From Holothuria scabra (lineage: Eukaryota; Echinodermata; Holothuroidea; Aspidochirotida; Holothuriidae), in contig CM074189.1 in assembly GCA_037179385.1 (NCBI GenBank), forward strand, positions 23,559,648 through 23,623,647: a DNA stretch of 64,000 nt. The letters are read 5' to 3'. This document shows, piece by piece, positions 61,101 to 64,000 of this stretch. Position 1 is the first letter of the stretch, and each line of letters starts with the position of its first letter. The notes below the pieces were generated by a model that saw only the letters and a list, made by a program, of their open reading frames with translations, was not told where the DNA came from and made no database searches. Both the position numbers and the translations under genes were made by a program.

Positions 61101-61553
61101 CTGTAAGCCAGTGTAGCAGCCTTCTTTTCAAGAATTAGCCTTCCTCACAGACAGAAATTCAGTTTTTTGTTGTTCAAGAATGGCTAACTCACCAAACTTT
61201 CACACATTCAAATGATGCAACTTCCTTAACTTTCTGATGCATAATGTTTTGAGAATAATTCCAGCTGTTTTTTTTTCCCTTTTTTATGCAATTTTTCCCT
61301 TTAAGTCTTTACAGGGTCTGGGGTGGACTGGGCTGTCATAGTAACAGCCATTCTTACCTATATTAGGTGAGTAGTCTTCTTTGTCTCTACTTGACTCTAC
61401 ATCCTGGGCTTGGCTGGTAGGAGGGGAGGGCGTAGGAGGTTTCAACATTTCTGCACGTTTCAAAAACTCCATCAGACTCAAATCAGGAAGCCAGTCGATG
61501 ACCACCAACACGACATGACACACCGTCATTAAGAATGCAGCATGCTGAAGGGA
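31151..61553 (-). CDS. SMG9: SMG9, nonsense-mediated decay factor, C-terminal part (5' end outside window)
   Basis: Five minus-strand exons join in phase: 61553-61358, 60508-60401, 41616-41485, 34893-34752 and 31229-31151 (TGA). They encode the last 218 residues of a protein of about 520. Recognised segments in order are SLQHAAFLMTVCHVVLVV with DWLPDLSL (second half of the G-fold domain), AEMLKPPTPSP, an FVLNKA strand, LDVNLFLIP, and the C-terminus SLTEKNWFHYAARTWETMRKSS. SMG9 pairs with SMG8 and regulates the SMG1 kinase, which phosphorylates UPF1 during nonsense-mediated mRNA decay. The N-terminal half, including the nucleotide-binding P-loop region, was not found up to 64000. Intron 41617-60400 (18.8 kb) contains the whole TLCD5-like gene on the other strand. 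The acceptor at 34893 was chosen over one at 34874 because only it keeps the reading phase. Confidence 0.95.
31501..32070. mobile_element. Fold-back element, family F, copy 1
   Basis: Arms at about 31501-31712 and 31845-32070 are reverse complements over roughly 200 bp with scattered mismatches. They share CAAATTTATTTTTG, GAACTTGAAGCAAAC, GGATTCACATTGTTGGCC and AATGTTTTGTTTTT. It lies in the last SMG9 intron. Confidence 0.85.
33143..33445 (-). mobile_element. MITE family A, copy in minus orientation
   Basis: It begins TTAAAGGGCCAAACCTCTCA and contains CAATTGGCTCAGCTCTTTG, a TACACAGCATGAACGGTAC block, TTGAAGCAATAAACTG and TTGTGGGAGGGGCTTAAGTA. It ends GAGAGAACTGGGCCT. It is the reverse complement of the copy at 39391-39685. 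Confidence 0.85.
35270..35830. repeat. Dispersed repeat family R, copy 1
   Basis: Copies at about 36130-36740 and 60555-60985 share the same order of blocks: CACATCCTCCAAAT, AATCATTCTTTCTTAAT, TATAAGGAGGG, TTTTGATGTAAAAA and a late GAACTGGCTTATTGG. The boundaries are approximate. Confidence 0.65.
36130..36740. repeat. Dispersed repeat family R, copy 2
   Basis: Same block order as 35270-35830. It is interrupted by a 110-bp fold-back at 36495-36604, which is absent from the other two copies and so was inserted later. Confidence 0.65.
36495..36604. mobile_element. Short fold-back element inserted in repeat R
   Basis: The ends GTTCCACAAAGAGTTACGCA and its complement GTGCGTAACTCTTTGTGGAA enclose about 60 bp that also pairs (TTAAGTATGATT with AATCAAACTTAA). 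The outer GGGGC and GCCCC also pair. Confidence 0.85.
36869..37460 (+). mobile_element. Long MITE, family M, copy 1
   Basis: It shares the order GGCATATTATGGTGGCTTTT, TATGTAAAGTGGGCACATTG, TCCTGTTTGTCCTTAAAATT, TCTTTTCCTG, ACAATGTTGCTGAATATT and ATGCAATGTCA with 57583-58160 in the same orientation. The termini are GGCATATT and AAATGCCT. No transposase is encoded. Confidence 0.75.
37725..37768 (-). repeat. SINE fragment (3' tail)
   Basis: The stretch reads as the SINE tail on the minus strand, with GGAGTTTTATAG, CTAACCAACTGGTTTAA. It stops exactly where a family B MITE starts, at a TTAA, so the MITE appears to have inserted here. Confidence 0.6.
37768..38010 (+). mobile_element. MITE family B, copy 2
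   Basis: It shares GAAGTAGTGTAGTAGACTTT, CACATGACAATG, CTTCAAATGTGAAAT, ACCTTGAACATG and TTTGAAGAGAAATAAGA with the other copies. It ends GACTGCTCTTTACCTTAA. Confidence 0.7.
39391..39685 (+). mobile_element. MITE family A, best-preserved copy
   Basis: It begins TTAA-AGGCCCTGTTCTCTCA and ends TGAGAGGTTTGGCCCT-TTAA, so inverted termini sit between TTAA duplications, as in piggyBac-like elements. The internal order is: TTAAGCCCCTCCCACAATTG, CCAGATACAATCTC, TTTATTGC, CAATCAAAACACTCTCAGTA, TTTGAATTAGCTGTCAATCA, CCAATTGAGAATTTC. No coding capacity. Confidence 0.9.
40046..40458 (+). mobile_element. hAT-like MITE of the TAGGGCTGGGCGG type, copy 1
   Basis: The left end TAGGATTGGGCAGTGTACCG and right end GGTACCGCCCAACCCTA are imperfect inverted termini. 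Internal ATACCGG and GGTACAGG motifs are shared with 62450-62849, which is in reverse orientation. No clean target duplication was seen. Confidence 0.7.
40480..40540 (+). repeat. SINE fragment
   Basis: CCCAGGTCCAGTCATACCAA, followed by AAAAATGAAACCTGCTG and ATGCTCA, matches the region after the B-box in the tRNA-derived SINE. Confidence 0.5.
42861..43144. mobile_element. Fold-back element with CAACAGGTTT modules
   Basis: The outer ends, TACCCACACACCCAAGAAGA and CTCCTGGGAGTGTACC, pair, as do AAAATTCC and GGAATTTT. Inside, AACAGGTTTCAACAGG and its complement occur several times in both orientations, so many alternative hairpins are possible. Confidence 0.75.
43195..43480. repeat. Dispersed repeat of the TTTCCATGACTTT type
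   Basis: The stretch contains AATTTCATGACTTTTCCAAG, CAGTCAGATCCCAGT, CCCTGACTTTTCCAGGACC and CCAGGCCTGGAAATT. It matches the pieces at 18930-19310 and 54735-55000. Confidence 0.6.
44773..45075 (-). mobile_element. MITE family A, minus orientation
   Basis: It begins near TTTTAAGGGGAAACCTCTCC, contains CAATTGACTCAGCTCTTTG and TTGTGGGAGGGGCTTCAGTA, and ends GAAAGAACTGGGCCTAAA. A family F fold-back begins about 10 bp further on. Confidence 0.8.
45085..45665. mobile_element. Fold-back element, family F, copy 2
   Basis: The same inverted-arm structure as 31501-32070: GAACTTGAAGCAAGCAGGC and GGATTCACTGTTGACCAATG in the left arm pair with CATTGGCCAACAATGTG and GCCTTAAGCTCAC in the right arm. Confidence 0.8.
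45736..45965. repeat. 16-bp minisatellite with an inverted arm
   Basis: From about 45847 a 16-bp unit (GGAACATAGGGGTGTC) repeats six to seven times almost perfectly. The left part 45736-45770, containing CCCTATATTCCGACATCCCT, is the reverse complement of the unit, so the whole can fold back on itself. Confidence 0.85.
46277..46484. mobile_element. Fold-back element with CCAGCTGGG modules
   Basis: The ends CCCAACCAACATGCCC and GGGCATGTTGGCTGGG pair. The interior carries many GGGCCCA, CAGCTGG and CAACTGG modules in both orientations, unusually GC-rich for this window. Confidence 0.75.
46735..47040 (+). mobile_element. MITE family A, plus orientation
   Basis: It begins TTTTAAGGCCCAGTTCTCTC, shows all internal blocks of the family, and ends GGTTTAGCCCTTTAAA. 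Confidence 0.85.
47737..51655 (+). CDS. TLCD5: TLC domain-containing protein 5-like (TMEM136-like), 5' end uncertain
   Basis: Two exons join in phase 1: 47737-47956 and 51099-51655 (TAA), giving 258 codons; human TLCD5 has about 245 residues. Around six membrane segments are visible: two in the first exon, then about LCVALGYYIFESLYSLF, VMFFHHVVTATGLASLLFF, an HAVATCVFITFRLVLGTY helix, and FKIYGMAIYFVGWPFTYSI. The His-His pair and the SGTEVN-like element TGTEANIMLGGTEITTP match the TLC family, closest to TMEM136/TLCD5 in memory. TLC proteins act on or sense membrane lipids; the substrate here is unknown. The coding frame has no Met at the acceptor. Candidate starts are an unspliced ATG at 47659 or a mini-exon at 47372-47401 with a weak donor. 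The gene sits inside an SMG9 intron, antisense to it. Confidence 0.8.
49624..49790 (+). repeat. SINE with a second type of conserved core
   Basis: The segment contains CCACGTGGGCTGGGGGTTGT, CCACAGCATTCCCCGTCTGT and CGTAAGAGACAACTAAACGG. It resembles the deeply conserved central domain of metazoan SINEs (the Nin-DC type, from memory). The following tail, TATAACACATTCGTGTAGGT, matches 4730-4760, which points to a shared 3' tail. It lies in the intron of the TLCD5-like gene. Confidence 0.5.
50545..50845 (+). repeat. Degenerate copy of MITE family A
   Basis: TTAAGGCCACATTTTCTCAC, a CTTACGCCCCTCTGACAAC block, ACATGCTGTGCAATGTGAG, GAATTGAGAATTTC and TAGTTTGGGGTGAGAAC follow the family order. Confidence 0.7.
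51671..51928 (+). mobile_element. MITE family B, copy 3, just after the TLCD5-like stop
   Basis: The left flank TTAA and left end AGGGCAAGAGCAGTCCC face the right end GGCTACTCTTGCCCT and right flank TCAA. The internal blocks GTCATGTGACAA, ATGTGAAATAACTAG, CTACCTTGAATG and CTTTGAAGAGAAATCAGA are shared with copies 1 and 2. The element starts 15 bp after the stop codon. Confidence 0.85.
54173..54480 (+). mobile_element. MITE family A, plus orientation
   Basis: It begins CCTTAAAGGCCCAATTTTCT and ends GATTGTCCCTTTAA, with TTAAGCCCCTCCCACAATTG and TTTGAATTAGCAGTCAATCA inside. About 130 bp further, TGCTCTTGCCCTTTAA (54607-54622) looks like the end of a family B element. Confidence 0.85.
54735..55000. 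repeat. Dispersed repeat of the TTTCCATGACTTT type
   Basis: The stretch contains CGACTTTTCCATGACCTTCA, CCTTGACTTTTCCAGGACC, CCAAGCCTGGAAATTC and TTTTTCATGACTTC. It matches 43195-43480. Confidence 0.6.
57583..58160 (+). mobile_element. Long MITE, family M, copy 2
   Basis: Same orientation and order as 36869-37460. It begins GGCATAATATGGTGGCTTTT and ends GAATATGCCT, so these termini are inverted. Confidence 0.75.
58375..58600 (+). repeat. Dispersed repeat shared with 2870-3080
   Basis: Both places carry CTCATTGAGTT, CCTCACATACCCATGA or a close form, TAGACAATCCC, CAAATAACTG, CATGAGTGAG and ACACTTTTTCAAATTAT in the same order and orientation. Confidence 0.65.
58674..58720 (+). repeat. Tetranucleotide-like repeat (GTTA/GTTG)n
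   Basis: A short run of GTTA and GTTG units with two interruptions. Confidence 0.85.
59693..59946 (-). repeat. Dispersed repeat, inverted copy of 3090-3345
   Basis: The reverse complement of 3090-3345 appears here: CAATAAATAAACAAC, GCTCAGCAGGCAAAATGAAC, CATACACCAAAATTTCAGCC, GACTTTTGTTAAAAAGTTG and GTGTGAGCTAAAA. Confidence 0.75.
60555..60985. repeat. Dispersed repeat family R, copy 3
   Basis: The stretch shares CATGCCCACATCC, CAAATCATTCTTTCTTAG, ACATAAGGAGGG, TTTTTGGTGTAAAAA and GTGCTGAGCTC with the copies at 35270 and 36130. Confidence 0.65.
61016..61304 (+). mobile_element. MITE family C (AGGGAAATACTG termini), copy 1
   Basis: Left end AGGGAAACACTG and right end CAATTTTTCCCT lie between CTAA and TTAA. 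It shares GCCTTCTTTTCAA, CACAGACAGAAATTCAGTT and TTTGTTGTTC with copy 2. It ends 53 bp from the donor of SMG9 exon 61553-61358. Confidence 0.75.
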
Positions 61554-61689
61554 CTGTACAAAAAATGCGCAACAATAAAGGTTAATCACATCATTAACTA
61601 ACCTTTGCTATGATTTCTCATTCTTCAATATTCTCAAGACCACTGGGGTTTTAATAGAGTGCAGTATGTTCGTACACTTAACAACTAAT

Positions 61690-62345
61690 ACATTTAAAAA
61701 ACCTGATCCTCTCATCCCAAACAGTTCCAAGTCTCCAAACCTATCAAACCACCTCACTTGAAGGGAAATACTGCATTTTTTTTACAAGGAAATTTCATCC
61801 TTGTGAAACCAATATTTCTGGGAAAGAGTGATGAATAATTAAAAATAAGGCAGTATGGTAGCCTTCTTTTCAACAAGCAAGTTTCCCACAGATAGAAATT
61901 CAGTTCTTTGTTGCTCGAAAATAATTTGTTCACCCAAACTTTCAACATTTCAAAAGATAAACTTATATAACTCTTCTTGTGCACAATTTTTTGAGGAGAT
62001 GAAACCTTTGCTGGGGTTTATTGTTGAGACCAAATGATTTGAAAATTACTAGGGCTATTATTTTTACTGCTATGCTGGAGCATTCTAAAACGCAATATTT
62101 CCCTTTAAGGTGATTCCACAAATCACTAAAGCTCATAATCAGCCAGACACAAATTTAATTTATTGTTTCAAGGAGAGTGTACAAGACATCAACCTGTTAT
62201 CAAAACACTCTCAATACAGTACATGCTGTGTAATATGAGCCTCAATAGTCTGCACTTTTTGAACTAGCTGTCAGTCAAACAGCAGCTGCGAATTTCTGTG
62301 GGCTAATACAAAAATTGAAGTGTGTAGTGACTGGATTAGCCCTGT
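61690..62345 (+). mobile_element. MITE family A copy split by a family C insertion
   Basis: The left part (61690-61753) holds GATCCTCTCATCCCAAACAG and the right part (62112-62345) holds CCAGACACAAATTTAATTTA, TCAAAACACTCTCAATACAG and TTTTTGAACTAGCTGTCAGT. Joined, they follow the family order. The intervening 358 bp are a separate element. Confidence 0.75.
61754..62111 (+). mobile_element. MITE family C, copy 2, inserted in a family A MITE
   Basis: Ends AGGGAAATACTG and CAATATTTCCCT lie between TTGA and TTAA, consistent with a TTAA duplication with one change. The interior shares GCCTTCTTTTCAA and AGAAATTCAGTTCTTTG with copy 1. Confidence 0.8.
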
Positions 62346-62449
62346 AACTATATATGTTTTTTGACCCAAAATGGTTACATCTCTTAAGTCTCTTCCTTGC
62401 CCCTACCATGGTTTGAGACATTACCCTTTGATGACCAGATGATGTCTAG

Positions 62450-62849
62450 TAGGGCTGGGCGGTACCGTGAAAATATTGGTATCAGTATTGTAAAACACAC
62501 AGCACCAGTATTGAGGCAGTACCGGTTCTCAGCTCTTGGGTAGGATGTCGGATGGGAAGGAACCTAAGCCATGCATAGGCCCCATGTTATCCTGCACATT
62601 AATGCATCTGCGTGTCTGATTGGGTTAACTACCTCTGCTCCAAATGTTTGTGTAAATATTTGAATCATCCACACATCCTAACAGTTATTTTTGTCAGCAA
62701 ATATAATGAGTAGCCCTTTTTTTTTTTCTTCAAGTATCGGTATTTTCTCAAGGACCAGTACTAGTAGCACACCAAATACCTTTGGTATTTTCATTACCTG
62801 TACCTCTAGTACCGGTATTGACATCAGTACCACTATACCTTCCACCCTA
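62450..62849 (-). mobile_element. hAT-like MITE with perfect 8-bp target duplication
   Basis: ATGTCTAG occurs at 62442-62449 and again at 62850-62857. The element begins TAGGGCTGGGCGGTACCG and ends with CCACCCTA. It contains ATACC, CGGTA and CCGGTATTGACATCAGTACC type motifs shared with 40046-40458 in reverse. Confidence 0.85.
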
Positions 62850-62871
62850 ATGTCTAGTCTCAATAAAATGC

Positions 62872-63170
62872 CTGTTTTTTCCTTACAGACAGTTTATTCA
62901 CTATCCCTCCCAACCTGCTTACATCTGGCCCTTGCCACAGCTGTCCAAAACTCATTCCCAATCCAGAAACAATCCTAGTTATTGCTTCAGGGCCATAAAC
63001 CTTGGCGAGTGTACAACACACTAAGTGTAATAAGAGCACTCTCAGTACATGCTGTGTAATATGGACTACTCTGCATTCTTTTAAATGATGTCTATCAATT
63101 AGCTGTGCCACAGGAGAATTTTGGTAACAGACTCCAGGTCAAATTTTAGTTTGGGGAATAATGACTGCCT
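62872..63170 (+). repeat. Degenerate copy of MITE family A
   Basis: GCCACAGCTGTCCAAAACTC, CAATCCAGAAACAATCC, AGCACTCTCAGTACATGCTG and TTAGTTTGGGGAATAATGAC follow the family order. The termini are worn. Confidence 0.65.
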
Positions 63171-63381
63171 TCAATATATAATACATCTACATGTCAAATA
63201 TTAAGAGGATACAAATGTTATATATGGGGACATCATGTGACCAATGTTTTCAAAATTTGAACTCTAAAGAGCTGGTAAACCCAGATGACCTTTCACCTCC
63301 CTCTAAAAACAAAACAGTACTTCATGCAATGCCTCGACACAGTATGTGTATGAAGAATATTAATGCTTCCTACCTAGGGTT

Positions 63382-63602
63382 ACGTTAAATGGAGTTTTAT
63401 GGCCAAGTTTCTAACCAACTGGTTTAAGCCAAGCAGCAACAGCCTTTTTCCAGTTGTGGCTCACTGGGTTGTTTTCCATTGCTTATGCTGTGCACCAAGC
63501 ACAATGTCAGTAGGTTCCGTTTTTTAGTCTTGGGTATGACCCTGCCAGAACTTGAACTCCTGACTGCAAGTCTGATGCTCTAACCATCTAACCACATGAC
63601 AG
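63382..63602 (-). repeat. tRNA-derived SINE, minus orientation, near full length
   Basis: On the minus strand the head has GTGGTTAGATGGTTAGAGCA (A-box region) and AGGAGTTCAAGTTC (B-box-like). The body carries CATAAGCAATGG and CAGTGAGCCACAACTGG, and the tail carries GGTTAGAAACTTGG and ATAAAACTCC. Confidence 0.85.
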
Positions 63603-64000
63603 GAATTCCCCATTACCTACTCTTACCCCATTTGCCAATGGCAACTCGGGTAAGAAGGATTAGGCCACCTTATTGATTTATTGGGGGAGGGCATCCTACT
63701 GGCCCAGCACAGCTTTTCAATGTGTCATTCATAGGTGACTTTCAACTTGTAAGGTCTCAGAAGTCAAGATGAGAATCATGTCTACCAGGAAGTTAAGCTA
63801 CACAAAGTTAAGAGGATCAGTTGTGTTGGATTTTTTCTAAATTCTGGTTAACGGGAATTTCCTGTAATGCATGCAGTTGGTCTACCTACCTATTAATGTG
63901 TTGTGTGTGTTTTTTTCAGAATTTGATCTCTGGAGACCCAGACCACCTTCAATCTCCTCTTTAAAAGACTATAATTCTTTATCTTTTCTAACACACAATT

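Larger units (their letters stand above)
61554..64000. other. SMG9 intron reaching the right edge
   Basis: The preceding SMG9 exon should end in phase 0 and encode the part just before SLQHAAF. I found no such exon here. The stretch holds the nested MITEs, the hAT-like MITE and a SINE. A plus-strand pyrimidine tract with AG at about 63919 is not linked to any coding frame. Confidence 0.55.

Noticed and set aside
63907..63965. Plus-strand pyrimidine tract and AG followed by a short open frame near the right edge
   Set aside because: The frame ends within about 15 codons and no upstream plus-strand exon could be linked.

Overview
The window is eukaryotic genomic DNA from an invertebrate animal. 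It is AT-rich, carries introns of 0.6 to 19 kb with standard GT-AG junctions, and is packed with short non-autonomous transposons and tRNA-derived SINEs. The encoded proteins read like close relatives of vertebrate ones. A marine deuterostome such as an echinoderm is my best guess, but the species cannot be fixed from sequence alone. No bacterial operon, CRISPR array or rRNA gene was seen.

Five protein genes can be assembled exon by exon with matching reading phases. (1) HAUS5, plus strand, enters from the left edge; its C-terminal 304 codons lie in seven exons at 15-7488. (2) EIF3F, minus strand, is complete: eight exons at 24634-11671 encoding 282 residues. (3) CFAP126/Flattop, plus strand, is complete: four exons at 25570-30244 encoding 177 residues. 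It sits head-to-head with EIF3F across a 935-bp shared promoter that holds a full consensus RFX X-box. (4) SMG9, minus strand, runs off the right edge; its last five exons at 61553-31151 encode the C-terminal 218 residues, and it converges tail-to-tail with Flattop. (5) A TLC-domain membrane protein of the TLCD5/TMEM136 type, plus strand, at 47737-51655 lies entirely inside an 18.8-kb SMG9 intron on the opposite strand.

The genes do not form one pathway: spindle microtubule nucleation (HAUS5), translation initiation (EIF3F), the ciliary axoneme or basal body (Flattop), nonsense-mediated mRNA decay (SMG9) and a lipid-type membrane protein (TLCD5-like). The clearest regulatory story is the pairing of a housekeeping gene and a cilia gene on one promoter, with the X-box as the likely ciliary input.

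The remaining sequence is mostly introns and intergenic DNA filled with repeats. I see at least three TTAA-flanked MITE families, two hAT-like MITE families with 8-bp target duplications, several long fold-back elements, a tRNA-derived SINE family in both orientations, a 16-bp minisatellite, a pentanucleotide microsatellite and a 400-bp intronic tandem duplication. I found no wholly new multi-gene system. The items most worth a second look are the promoter X-box, the nested gene, the paired fold-back elements in SMG9 introns and the nested transposon insertions.
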